This document shows positions 16,533 through 25,388 of a stretch of DNA of 64,000 nt, one piece after another. The notes beneath the pieces were generated by a model. It saw nothing but the letters and a program-made list of their open reading frames with translations. It was not told where the DNA came from and did no database searches. Positions within the stretch are counted from its first letter, which is position 1; each line of letters starts with the position of its first letter. The position numbers and the translations under genes are program-made. The DNA comes from Candidatus Hydrogenedentota bacterium (lineage in GTDB: Bacteria; Hydrogenedentota; Hydrogenedentia; Hydrogenedentales; SLHB01), in assembly GCA_029552745.1 (NCBI GenBank), contig JAKPDK010000152.1:186001-250000 (forward strand). The letters are read 5' to 3'.

Positions 16533-17462
16533 TTAGTCCGCGGCGGTCTTTACACAATTCCTACCTGCCGCTTTCGCACGATAAAGTGCGGCGTCTGCAG
16601 CTGCGATGATTCTTTCAGGAGTCGCACCGTGAGTAGGCCATTGTGCCAAACCCTGACTGATGGTAACGCCGAAGGTATGCTCGTTATATTGGAACGTGCG
16701 CGACTTGATCACATGGCGCAATCGTTCCGCGACCTCACAAGCCTCTTCCAATCCTGTTTTTGCATACAAGATCACCGTCTCATCGCCGCCGTAGAGGGCG
16801 GGGATATCGGTAGACCGTAATGTATCCCGTATCATTTGCCCCATGGCTTCGACAACCATGCGTCCTGCCAAGTGCCCATATGTATCATTCACTCGTTTCA
16901 AACCGTCCAAATCGGTCATCGCCAACGTAAACACCTCGCCCGGTTGGGCACAATGAATCGTATCCTCCAAAACGCGTCGGAAAGACTCCATCGTCATCAG
17001 TCCCGTGAGCCGGTCATAATGAATAAGACGGTGAATTTCTTTGTGGAATTGCGCATCAAATGCGTCTTGATATCCAAATTTAAATACAACTTCGCCTATT
17101 TGAATCTTGTCTCCTTCTTGCAGCTCAGCCGATTTCACAGGATTGTTATTGAGCAACGTACCATTCATGCTTTCTAAATCAACGACGACATAACGCTCCA
17201 TGTTCTTTTCAGTGATCCGACGAATGGCGGCGTGACGGCGTGAAACGAGTCGGGAATTGATTCGAATATCCGCAGTATCGCAGCGGCCTATAACAACTTC
17301 ATCGCCAACCACTTCATATTCCCTTCCGATTTCACCTCCCGTGACGACGATCAGGGAGGCTCTTCGTCTTTCTGGAGATGCTCGGCGCAATCTTTCCATC
17401 TCTTCTTCGGAAATGAGTCGCGTCGTGTCTTCTTGCTTTATCTCTTCGTGGCTGTTGGACAT
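16533..17462 (-). CDS. FHA-GGDEF protein (candidate diguanylate cyclase)
   Basis: A 309-residue protein. An N-terminal FHA domain (35-130) reads phosphothreonine: Gly59-Arg60, Ser74-Arg-Arg-His77 and Asn100-Gly101 are the binding residues. A GGDEF domain (about 145-305) has AMTDLDGLKRVNDTYGH with Asp184 and Asn192-Asp193, an inhibitory I-site RxxD at Arg216-Asp219, and the signature GGDET at 225-229. The last signature position is Thr rather than Phe; the metal-binding Asp-Glu pair remains, so activity is plausible but not assured. The first ~30 residues (KQEDTTRL) offer a Thr pair that could be a phosphorylation site read by the FHA domain. It heads an operon with the SAM hydrolase and SGNH hydrolase. 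Confidence 0.9.
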   Translation of the reverse strand: MSNSHEEIKQEDTTRLISEEEMERLRRASPERRRASLIVVTGGEIGREYEVVGDEVVIGRCDTADIRINSRLVSRRHAAIRRITEKNMERYVVVDLESMNGTLLNNNPVKSAELQEGDKIQIGEVVFKFGYQDAFDAQFHKEIHRLIHYDRLTGLMTMESFRRVLEDTIHCAQPGEVFTLAMTDLDGLKRVNDTYGHLAGRMVVEAMGQMIRDTLRSTDIPALYGGDETVILYAKTGLEEACEVAERLRHVIKSRTFQYNEHTFGVTISQGLAQWPTHGATPERIIAAADAALYRAKAAGRNCVKTAAD

Positions 17463-17505
17463 ACGTCACGCCTCGCAAATAAAAACGTCTATGTTTAGAA
17501 TTGCG

Positions 17506-17534
17506 ATTATATTATGCTACAAACCATTTCAGAA
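17506..17534 (-). promoter_or_regulatory. Weak promoter candidate for the FHA-GGDEF operon
   Basis: On the minus strand TATAAT reads from 17511 to 17506, about 45 bases before the ATG at 17462. The hexamer 17 bp upstream is TTCTGA (17534-17529), a poor -35 match. The -10 is good and the distance sensible, but support is limited. Confidence 0.33.
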
Positions 17535-17562
17535 AACACAATCCTAGCAGGAAATATGGAGT

Positions 17563-18879
17563 TCAAGGCTGCGCCAGGGGTAGCGGAGGTTCTGTGGGAG
17601 AGACTCCATCCGGGTCGTTCACGCGCGCCCTACGAGGGGCTGGTATCTTCCCAAATCGGATTGGGTCAGCGGTCTCTTCCATCCAATGCCAAAGCAAAGA
17701 CTTCAATTCTTCCCGTACAGCCGCATGCGAAACCGAATAGATAAGATTATTAGTTTCGTGGGGGTCAAATACCAGATCATATAGTTCTTCTTCAGTATAG
17801 ACTTGTTCTTTCCATCCACAAGACATCCACAATGTCTTGCTTTCGGAATCATCGCAATTGGGCAACACCGGACGTAACCGAGGATCAAACCTACGTAGGT
17901 ATTTCCATCTTTCGGTTCGAACGGCTCGCACCGGTTCATAAGCCGCGTGATAATTTATCTCGAAGAAAAGATTATCATGTATCTTTTTGTGGCTGCCTTC
18001 GATAAGGGGCAACAAAGATTTCCCTCGCAACCAGGGCGGGGCTTGACTTTCCAAAATGTCGCATATCGTGGGGAATATGTCTAAATGACTTGTCAAAACG
18101 TCAACTACCTTGCCCCCAGTAAAGCCTCGGGGACCACGCATGATCAGCATGACTCCTATCCCACCATCATATAAATTGCATTTCATCTTAGGAAAAGCAA
18201 TGCCATGATCAGTAGTGCATATTACTAGTGTATTATCTACAAGGCTGGATTGATGAAGGGCGTCCAACACACGTCCCATTCTTTCGTCAAGACGTTTGGC
18301 TGCCTTCTTAAATGCTGCCATATCACGCCGTGTCTCTGGGGTATCAGGAAGTGGCGCAGGTGGAATACAGTACTTCACGTCGTCTGCATTTGGATCGACC
18401 TCTGGGAAAACCCTGTGGGTCTCGAAAAAGCCCACATCCAAGAAAAAAGGCTGGTCTGTAGCGCGCGAGAGAAATGCACAGGCAGCCTCATCCGCTTTTC
18501 CTGGATCAGCAAGGTAATGCTCGTAGCCAATGACTTGCCAGGCCTTTTTGTCCTCGCTATCGGATGCGACATGCTGAACTCCTGCAAGGGCTGATGTATA
18601 GCCGTGCCTATGCAAATAGTGCACAACATGTTGATTGTAATCATTCAGTCTGAAACCACGATGAGCCAAACCCACCATACCGTTCTCGTGAGGATAAGAG
18701 CCCGTGAGCAAAGAGGCACGGCTTGGGCTGCATGTGGGATTGACGCAAAAATGCTGACGAAAGAGTACCCCTTCCTGTGCGAGCCTTTGCAAATTAGGAG
18801 TCGGTACTGCATAGCCATACGGTTGAATATAACGTCCTGTGTCGTGGGAATGGATGTATAGAATATTCGGCCTGTTCAT
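17563..18879 (-). CDS. Sulfatase (formylglycine-dependent, arylsulfatase family)
   Basis: A 438-residue sulfatase of the alkaline-phosphatase superfamily. Cys50 in NPTCSPSRASLLTG matches the C-x-P-S-R sequence that FGE-type enzymes convert to formylglycine. NILYIHSHDTGRY supplies the N-terminal metal ligands, and the second metal-site pair appears in VICTTDHGIAFPKMK. The DTGRY opening and overall length recall heparan N-sulfohydrolase-like members. No signal peptide is visible, so it would act in the cytoplasm or be exported by another route, unlike most polysaccharide sulfatases. No formylglycine-generating enzyme lies in the window. The ATG has GAGG about 10 bases upstream. It is divergent from the TIM-barrel isomerase gene, with a 281-bp gap. 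Confidence 0.92.
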   Translation of the reverse strand: MNRPNILYIHSHDTGRYIQPYGYAVPTPNLQRLAQEGVLFRQHFCVNPTCSPSRASLLTGSYPHENGMVGLAHRGFRLNDYNQHVVHYLHRHGYTSALAGVQHVASDSEDKKAWQVIGYEHYLADPGKADEAACAFLSRATDQPFFLDVGFFETHRVFPEVDPNADDVKYCIPPAPLPDTPETRRDMAAFKKAAKRLDERMGRVLDALHQSSLVDNTLVICTTDHGIAFPKMKCNLYDGGIGVMLIMRGPRGFTGGKVVDVLTSHLDIFPTICDILESQAPPWLRGKSLLPLIEGSHKKIHDNLFFEINYHAAYEPVRAVRTERWKYLRRFDPRLRPVLPNCDDSESKTLWMSCGWKEQVYTEEELYDLVFDPHETNNLIYSVSHAAVREELKSLLWHWMEETADPIRFGKIPAPRRARVNDPDGVSPTEPPLPLAQP

Positions 18880-19160
18880 GAGTTGGTTTCCTCACCTGTT
18901 GGCTTTGTAAGCCGTTGATTCGATTGCTTTCACGCCATGTAATATTTCACAGTGCTCTATGTTTTTCAAAAAGACACTCCCTGCACGAAATTCTGAAGCA
19001 GCATGCTTGAAAAAGTAAAAGGATAAAGACAGTTTCGCAGTTATAGAGTAGCGTAATAGAATATTCAAGACTTTGCCGGCATTTGGCAACAACAGTAAAA
19101 CTTTTGTACAATTTAATTTCAAACATATTTTGTAGACAACTTCCGAAGGACATGGCTTAT
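18880..19160. other. Divergent intergenic region, sulfatase / TIM-barrel gene
   Basis: 281 bp with no convincing coding frame. A tentative plus-strand promoter is TTGTAC (19104-19109), 16 bp, TATTTT (19126-19131), close to the gene at 19161. AGCATGCT near 18999 is a short palindrome. Nothing else is recognised. Confidence 0.25.
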
Positions 19161-20039
19161 ATGTTTAAACTTGGTGCGTTTACCGATGAGATTTCAACAG
19201 ATTTAGCAAGGGCTTGCAGTGTCATGAATGAGTTCGGCGTGGAAGGCGCTGAGTTAAGAAAAGTGTGGGACACAGTAGCCCAGAATTTCACTCCTGCACA
19301 GATACAAGAGGCAAAAAGGATCTTAGACGACCATAACGTGGTGGTTTGCAGTATGGGAACCAACTTTGGCAAATGCGATCTGGACGATCCTTCTCAACTG
19401 AGAGAACACTTGGACATCCTAAGGCGAGCCGCAGACGTTGGACTTGAGCTCGGCTGTAACCTCATTCGCGGGTTTGCGTTTTGGGATCACAATCAAGTGA
19501 CAGAAAAGCCTTGGGATGCTATGCTGAAAGCCTATGAGCCCGTACCCGAGATCTTGGAGGAAAAAGGCGTCATCCTGGGCTTGGAGAACGAAGCGGCATG
19601 CTACGTAGGCACCGCGCGGCATTTGCGATATTTCCTTGACCGGTTGGGTTGTAGCCGAATAAAAGCCGTGTGGGATCCCACTAACCATATCCAGGATCCC
19701 CAATCAGATGATTGTCCCCCGTATCCGGATGGCTACGAGTTAGTGAAGAAAGACATCGTACACATTCACGTCAAAGATGCCAAAGTGGAACCTGACGGCA
19801 GTAGGCCTAACGTATTCTTGGGCGAAGGTCTTGCTGATTGGAAAGGTCATCTGGCAGCGCTGCGACGTGACAACTATAGCGGTTTTTTGTCATTAGAAAC
19901 ACATGTCAATCCTGAAAGAATACCGCCGTCTTTGCTTGCTAAGTACGGTAAATTCATGCAAGGAGAAGGGCGGGAACCAGCCAGTCGGGTATGCTTGGCG
20001 TGGCTACGAGATGCTGTGGCTGAAATCTTAAACGCCTAA
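19161..20039 (+). CDS. Sugar phosphate isomerase/epimerase-like TIM barrel (xylose-isomerase-like)
   Basis: A 292-residue member of the AP endonuclease 2 / xylose-isomerase-like TIM-barrel family, whose members isomerise or epimerise sugars and polyols with a divalent metal. Metal-ligand positions are visible as GLENEA, AVWDPTNH (Asp and His), HIHVKDAK (His) and FLSLETH (Glu). The start at 19161 (MFKLGAFTDEIS) lies 10 bases after GAAGGA (19145-19150) and fits the family's usual beginning. ATG 19152 is too close to that site. It is cytosolic, without a signal peptide. It begins a plus-strand run with the pseudopilin (63-bp gap) and the large secreted protein, suggesting carbohydrate use. The exact substrate is unknown. 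Confidence 0.88.
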   Translation: MFKLGAFTDEISTDLARACSVMNEFGVEGAELRKVWDTVAQNFTPAQIQEAKRILDDHNVVVCSMGTNFGKCDLDDPSQLREHLDILRRAADVGLELGCNLIRGFAFWDHNQVTEKPWDAMLKAYEPVPEILEEKGVILGLENEAACYVGTARHLRYFLDRLGCSRIKAVWDPTNHIQDPQSDDCPPYPDGYELVKKDIVHIHVKDAKVEPDGSRPNVFLGEGLADWKGHLAALRRDNYSGFLSLETHVNPERIPPSLLAKYGKFMQGEGREPASRVCLAWLRDAVAEILNA

Positions 20040-20102
20040 AGTCTATCCTAAACCCTTTTTGAGACCGTTAATCCCTTAAATATTGAAAAGCGGAAGATTT
20101 GC

Positions 20103-20807
20103 GTGCCTGTTCTTGCGATGAAGCCCAAACAACATGCTTTTACCTTGGTGGAGTTGCTGGTAGTGGTTGCCATTCTATCTGTTCTTGCCGCGTTACTTCT
20201 GCCCGTTTTGGCACGAACAAGAGAAGCGGCTAAAAGGACCTCATGCCTAAACAATCTTCGCCAAATTGGAATGGCTTTTGAAATGTACTTATTGGAAAAT
20301 CGGGAGACTTATCCGGCAGCGCAGGACCCGGTGAGCACCTCTCCGTATTATTGGTTATGGATGGGGAGAGGGTGGAGAAAACTTATCGAAGAATACGTCC
20401 CTCGAGGCGGCGAATCGGGCGTATTTTGGTGTCCAAGTGACCCCCGTTCGGAAAAACAGTATGATTCAACCTCCTATGCTTATTCCATGGCATTTTATCA
20501 TTCGCCGGAGCAGATAAACTCGCTTTCAACAACGCAAGATACGTACATGAACCCTTTGCCCACCATTCTCCAAAAAGCTTCGAACGTTCTACACCCAACG
20601 CGCAAAGTACTTGTCGGTGAATGGTACGCAAACCACACGGCGTTCTCAACGGATAGAGGCTGGTTCGGCAAGGGCGGAAAACGTTTATATTTATTTGCGG
20701 ATGGACATGTTGAATATTTGGACTGGCGCGATATACTACCTGCACGAGACGGGATGCCGAATCCTAATGTGACGCTGGATGGCATTCGGGGATTCGACGT
20801 TCGTTAA
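20103..20807 (+). CDS. Prepilin-like protein (type II secretion/pilin family, DG-motif group)
   Basis: A 234-residue protein with a type IV prepilin-type N-terminus: a basic leader ending KPKQHA, then [33 protein letters not shown] with Glu at +5. Position -1 of the predicted cleavage site is Ala instead of the usual Gly. The C-terminal half is globular and ends with the [13 protein letters not shown] pattern of the large pseudopilin-like families expanded in Planctomycetota and Lentisphaerota. GTG 20103 is favoured because GGAAGA lies five bases upstream (20092-20097). ATG 20118 is the alternative and would shorten the leader to about eight residues. Probably exported and membrane-anchored. 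Its role beside carbohydrate genes is unclear. Confidence 0.85.
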   Translation: MPVLAMKPKQHAFTLVELLVVVAILSVLAALLLPVLARTREAAKRTSCLNNLRQIGMAFEMYLLENRETYPAAQDPVSTSPYYWLWMGRGWRKLIEEYVPRGGESGVFWCPSDPRSEKQYDSTSYAYSMAFYHSPEQINSLSTTQDTYMNPLPTILQKASNVLHPTRKVLVGEWYANHTAFSTDRGWFGKGGKRLYLFADGHVEYLDWRDILPARDGMPNPNVTLDGIRGFDVR

Positions 20808-20881
20808 CGCGTGGCGAAGGCGTGAAGAAGGCTTTTCTTCGCGAAAACGTCAAAAGAGCGAGAATTTGCAGAAGACACCAA

Positions 20882-23800
20882 ATGAACAAGCCGCCTTACA
20901 TAGTATTTTGCTGCATTCTTCTATTCTCCGTTTTTCCGACAGCTTATGGAGCTCCCTCAAAAGATTCGGTACCAAATTGGGAAAAACGATTGCCCCCACC
21001 TTGTCCATGGGCAAAGCCCCTTGTCGACGGTCCTATAAATCTTTTGGTCATCTGTCCGGCACAATGTCAAGGCGATCTCGATGATCTATCACGTCGCATT
21101 GATGTGGTTATCACCACAAGCTTTTTCCCGCTAAAAGGGGATGCAGACGAACATTCGTTGCTTGAAATCGAAAATGCGCTAGAAAAAAAACACGATGTCA
21201 TCATCTTAGGCAATGTGGACGCTTCCTGTATCCCCAAACATATCATGGAAAAGATTATCGCCAAGTCAAAAACCGGCACAGGAGTTCTTATCATTGATTT
21301 TCAAGACAAAGGCATGCCCGGAGTTTTTGAAGATCTATTGATGCAAGTATTTTCTCCTATGGACAATAGCCCCATAGTGCGGGGAATAGGACATCCCTTA
21401 AATCCAGAGTGGGGACAGAAGATAGACTTTGTCTCCGCATTTTCAACAAAGGAAGGTGAGGGCAGACTCGCACGGTTTTTCTTTCACGCACCTGCACCCA
21501 AAACTCATATCTTCATGCCATCCTTCCCTTGGTCGATCGATAGAGACCGCGACTTTTGGGAGTGTTATTACTTGCTGATTGCCCGAACTTTGTTTTGGTT
21601 ATCAGGCAGAAAAATCGAGACACAAATCACGTCCGTAGAGCCCGAGGCGCTTCCCCGTCCAGATCCATCAGAGATCCCTCCCGACTTTCCAAAGGAGTAC
21701 ATTGAACTCCTCGAAAAAGGAGTCTTCTTTCAATCTTATCAGTCGTACATCGTAAATCTGGAAGGACAGACTAAAAAAAACGTAGAAATAGTCGCTCAGC
21801 TTCGGACCCCGGGACGGAATTGGCAAGCCACGATGCCTGTGAGACGGGACGGTTCGACTCCGAAGGTGACCGTGTTTGCGGGACCCGGTAATCACCTTCT
21901 GGACATTTGGTTGCGCAACAAGAAGAAGCAAGTCATCGATTGGTATTCGGAGCCTATTAGCATACGGGGTTTCCCGGAGATCAAGAGTTTTCATCTCTCA
22001 AAACCCTTTCTCCATCCACACGATGAACTGCAAATCACGGTAGACATAAAAGGCATACCGACAGGCCAAGTACCAACTTCTCTGTACGTGCGAGCATTCG
22101 ATAGTTATGGACGTTTGGTTGCGGAAAGTTTTGTGCCTGTAATCAGCGATACAGAGCCGACGATCTGCAAGCTCGGTTTTCAAGATCTTCTGGCCACCAA
22201 GATTAAGGTGGAATTGTTCGGTGTATTTAGTGACGCAAAAGAACCTAGCGAATGGAATTTGCGCCGTTCGGCATACGCCTTTTGTTATATCCCCGTTATC
22301 AAGCCTGCACCGCTGAACAAGTTCCGTGTTTTACTCCGAGAACCTATCCTTTCTGAATACCATCATCTGGCACGTCTGACAACACTCTCCGAAATGGGGA
22401 TTGACGAAATATATACCCAACCTTCCGATGTCGCGATGTATGTCCTCAATGAGATAGGGCTGTCGCCGGTGTTTGAGATTGCCCATGTAGTTCCAGAAAC
22501 AGTGCTTAACGGTACGGTTCGTGTCCCGAGCCTTTCAGATTCCGAATACATGGACAGTGAAGTGCGTCGCCTGATCGAAGTGACACGACAATTGAGCGGC
22601 TTGCCTTCTCCTGTGTTCTCCTTAGGCTGGGAGAGTTGCCTCTCTGCAAAAATGGAAAACGTCTGTCAGTCAAAGGCATCTCTTCAAGAGTTCAGAAAAG
22701 ACTTGATACAAACGTATCAGGATCTCTTGCATCTCAATGACGTGTGGCATACTCAGTTCTCGGACTGGTCTGAAGTAGTCCCTGCCTCTGAAGACGTTGC
22801 ACGAACCTTGGGACCCATAGCGCCTTGGATGGATTTTAGATGTTTCATGGATAGGCAATTCTCAAATGCCCAGATTTCGCTTGCAAATGCTGTGCGGCAA
22901 GTGAGGCCTGATGCGAAAGTGGGAATTGGTGCACCCTCTGAATACAATCCGTATATAGGGTATGACTGTGGGAAACTTCTTCCACACTTGGGAATGTTTG
23001 CAGTACCGACTGACCCCCTCTGGGTTGCAAAGACACGCTCTTATCTGCCGCACGAGGCATATGCTGCGCTTATCCTCAAAACGGACGGTAAACAGCCCAA
23101 TACCTCGGCAATTTGGTATCCGTGGTATGCTTTGTTTCATGGTTTCAACGCTCTTTGGTTGGAACCGGATCCGCTGAGTTTTCCCTGTAGATCCGAAAAA
23201 ATCGCAAAGACCGTTCCAGATTTCGAACAGACAGTTCTGCTGACCGCCGCTTCGATCAATCGCGGTTTTTCCGAGTTGCTTCGCAAAGAAAGAGAAATTG
23301 ACCCGCAAGTGGCTATATACGATAGTCAAACAAGCCGGTATTTCTCATATGTTGCTCCAGAAACCTCTGTTAAGACTACTGAATCAGAACGAGCATTCAT
23401 ACGTCTCTTAGAAGACATGGGAGTATCATATCGGTTTATTGACCCGGATACATTCGTTTCCCAGTCATCTAATTTTATAAAGTTGCTAATACTACCTGCC
23501 TGTTACGCCCTGGAAGAGAAAGAGATAGGTGCTTTGGCAGATTTTCTTCGCCAAGGTGGGTTTATTGCGGCAGATGTACTTCCTGGCAAGTACGATGAAC
23601 ACGGAACCCCTCGCGAAAAGTTTGTACTTTGGCAGTCCTTTGTTGCAATGCCACCCATTGAAGACAAAACCGCATCAGAAGCCAATACCGAGGGAAATAC
23701 GCAAGCTTTCTTACTTGGAGAAGAATTGTGCCACTATCCGGAAACAAGGACAGAATCTGTTGGTGCAGATATACGAAAGAAGTTTTTCGACATACTCACC

Positions 23801-24385
23801 CGTGCGTCATTCAACCCGCCCGTAAGGTTAAGATCAAGAGATTTTCAGAGACTGCCCGGCGCAGAATTGAGGGTCTGGCAATGGGACAATGCTGTTATTT
23901 TCGGGTTGCTTGCTGATCCAACAACTTCTACCCGTGCGGCGCGATGTACTTTGGAGTTTTCTAACAGGCTTAAGACCTACGATATGTTCAGTGGAAAGCA
24001 ATTCCCCTCTTCAACGAAGTTATCTGTCTCGGTTGCGCCGGGTAAAGTGGCACTCTTCAGTAGGCTGCCTTACGAACTCAAACAGTTCACTTTGGAAACA
24101 CCAAAACGGGTCACTGCTGGCAACCGTCTGCCTATCAGGTGCGCCATGAAGACAACTAAAGGGGAACCGGGGCGACACCCCGTTTTCTTGGAAATCATGC
24201 GTCCCCAGGGAACTGCGATGAAACATTACGACTGCACCTTTGACTGCGATCGCGGTGTTGGAGAAACCTACATTCCGTTAAGTCTAAATGAAGCTCCGGG
24301 ACCCTATATAATCAGAGCTCGGGATATTTTGACGGGGCTCACGGCAGAATCGGTTGTGCTGGTGGATAAAGAATTTACAAAATAG
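20882..24385 (+). CDS. Large secreted multidomain protein, glycoside-hydrolase-like
   Basis: A 1167-residue exported protein. A signal peptide (MNKPPYIVFCCILLFSVFPTAYGA) supports ATG 20882 over the longer GTG frame at 20822; the ribosome site is poor. The N-terminal ~250 residues form an alpha/beta region (VITTSFFPLKG, VIILGNV, GVLIIDFQDKG) like a glutamine-amidotransferase fold. Beta-rich domains follow. A central segment (about 490-770) looks like a TIM barrel of the GH42 or related type (LGWESCLS near 580; IWYPWYALFHGFNALWLEPD near 745). A second amidotransferase-like domain (LLILPACYALEEKEIGALADF near 865) and C-terminal beta domains complete it. This arrangement recalls beta-galactosidase-type enzymes, but no catalytic Asn-Glu pair can be assigned. 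It lies 74 bp after the pseudopilin gene. Confidence 0.72.
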   Translation: MNKPPYIVFCCILLFSVFPTAYGAPSKDSVPNWEKRLPPPCPWAKPLVDGPINLLVICPAQCQGDLDDLSRRIDVVITTSFFPLKGDADEHSLLEIENALEKKHDVIILGNVDASCIPKHIMEKIIAKSKTGTGVLIIDFQDKGMPGVFEDLLMQVFSPMDNSPIVRGIGHPLNPEWGQKIDFVSAFSTKEGEGRLARFFFHAPAPKTHIFMPSFPWSIDRDRDFWECYYLLIARTLFWLSGRKIETQITSVEPEALPRPDPSEIPPDFPKEYIELLEKGVFFQSYQSYIVNLEGQTKKNVEIVAQLRTPGRNWQATMPVRRDGSTPKVTVFAGPGNHLLDIWLRNKKKQVIDWYSEPISIRGFPEIKSFHLSKPFLHPHDELQITVDIKGIPTGQVPTSLYVRAFDSYGRLVAESFVPVISDTEPTICKLGFQDLLATKIKVELFGVFSDAKEPSEWNLRRSAYAFCYIPVIKPAPLNKFRVLLREPILSEYHHLARLTTLSEMGIDEIYTQPSDVAMYVLNEIGLSPVFEIAHVVPETVLNGTVRVPSLSDSEYMDSEVRRLIEVTRQLSGLPSPVFSLGWESCLSAKMENVCQSKASLQEFRKDLIQTYQDLLHLNDVWHTQFSDWSEVVPASEDVARTLGPIAPWMDFRCFMDRQFSNAQISLANAVRQVRPDAKVGIGAPSEYNPYIGYDCGKLLPHLGMFAVPTDPLWVAKTRSYLPHEAYAALILKTDGKQPNTSAIWYPWYALFHGFNALWLEPDPLSFPCRSEKIAKTVPDFEQTVLLTAASINRGFSELLRKEREIDPQVAIYDSQTSRYFSYVAPETSVKTTESERAFIRLLEDMGVSYRFIDPDTFVSQSSNFIKLLILPACYALEEKEIGALADFLRQGGFIAADVLPGKYDEHGTPREKFVLWQSFVAMPPIEDKTASEANTEGNTQAFLLGEELCHYPETRTESVGADIRKKFFDILTRASFNPPVRLRSRDFQRLPGAELRVWQWDNAVIFGLLADPTTSTRAARCTLEFSNRLKTYDMFSGKQFPSSTKLSVSVAPGKVALFSRLPYELKQFTLETPKRVTAGNRLPIRCAMKTTKGEPGRHPVFLEIMRPQGTAMKHYDCTFDCDRGVGETYIPLSLNEAPGPYIIRARDILTGLTAESVVLVDKEFTK

Positions 24386-24485
24386 ATTCTTGTTTCACTC
24401 AGTTCCAAACGTATCTCAAGTCATTGATACTTAACGGAGCACGCTGAAAGTCGATGTGGACGGGGCTTCTCCCCTGATGAAGTCG

Positions 24486-24514
24486 TTGTATTATGTTGCC
24501 ACATGTGCTAGATT
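24486..24514 (+). promoter_or_regulatory. Sigma-70-type promoter candidate upstream of zinc-finger membrane protein
   Basis: TTGTAT (24486-24491), a 17-bp spacer, and TAGATT (24509-24514) lie 82 bp before the GTG at 24596. Both hexamers match the consensus at four of six positions or better. A weak GGGG/CCCC hairpin at 24462-24474 lies just upstream. Confidence 0.42.
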
Positions 24515-24595
24515 GAAAGGAGATGGGGGTGCTGTTTGTGTCGCACCCGGGTTTGCCGACACGTTGAGTGAATAGTAGCCAGAGGAGGACTTTCG

Positions 24596-25351
24596 GTGAA
24601 TTGCTCGGTATGTAACATCCGTGGGTCTGTCGGTTATTGCGTTGAATGTAAAACCTTGCTGTGCGAAGAGTGTGGTATCGTTTGCGAACGGTGCGGCAAA
24701 ATGGCGTGCTCAAAACATGTCTACGTGACGAGTAGCGGGCGACAAATCTGTACAGTCTGTCAAGCCGAACGACGCGAAAAACGCAAGCAACAAACGGGTG
24801 AAAGTGGCACCTCCCCCTCGCGACAACCTGCGGAGTCGACGAGTTTTGAAGCACTGGGAGGCGAACAACCTTTGGCGCCAACCGCGGCGGCAGGTGCCGA
24901 ACTCCCTGTCAGTGCCGAAGCTCTCACGATGAGCGGACGAGCGCCAATCCCCCCTTGGAAGCTTAGTTTGTACTCTTCTTTAGGGAGCCTTGTGAGCGTA
25001 ATAGTCATTCTTCTGATTCCGGCATTTTGGAGTATGTTGTTAGGTGCGAATACCAGCGGGCTATTGCCTTTTTTGATCATTCTCGTTCCTTTGTTGCCGG
25101 CTTTTTTGAGCATCTTATGGGCAATCGGTGGATTATTTACGTCCCCTTACATTGAAGACAGAGCAAAATGTCTGATAGGTCTTGGAATTAGTATTGTTGC
25201 CATTATCTTGGGTAGCATTGCGGCGGCGCGAGCGCCCGCCTACATAGAATCCATACAGCCGGATATCCTTAAGGGGACAAGAACAGAAGACATGACCCCC
25301 GAGCAGCTCGAACAGTGGCGCAAAGAGCAACTGCGCCGCTTTTCCCAATAA
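24596..25351 (+). CDS. Membrane protein with N-terminal B-box-like zinc finger
   Basis: A 251-residue protein. The first ~60 residues hold many Cys and two His in CxxC pairs (CSVC, CVECKTLLCEECGIVCERCGK, CSKH, CTVC), the look of a treble or B-box-type zinc finger. A polar Ser/Pro/Gln-rich linker (65-120) follows. Three to four membrane helices span about 125-225 (LGSLVSVIVILLIPAFW; PFLIILVPLLPAFLSILWAIG; LIGLGISIVAIILG), then a charged tail. GTG is the start, with AGAGGAGG 7 bases upstream. No function is known for this architecture. It is 37 bp upstream of the symporter and probably cotranscribed with it. Confidence 0.75.
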   Translation: MNCSVCNIRGSVGYCVECKTLLCEECGIVCERCGKMACSKHVYVTSSGRQICTVCQAERREKRKQQTGESGTSPSRQPAESTSFEALGGEQPLAPTAAAGAELPVSAEALTMSGRAPIPPWKLSLYSSLGSLVSVIVILLIPAFWSMLLGANTSGLLPFLIILVPLLPAFLSILWAIGGLFTSPYIEDRAKCLIGLGISIVAIILGSIAAARAPAYIESIQPDILKGTRTEDMTPEQLEQWRKEQLRRFSQ

Positions 25352-25388
25352 ATCCGATGCAGATTTCGACGATTTGGGCATCGACAAG

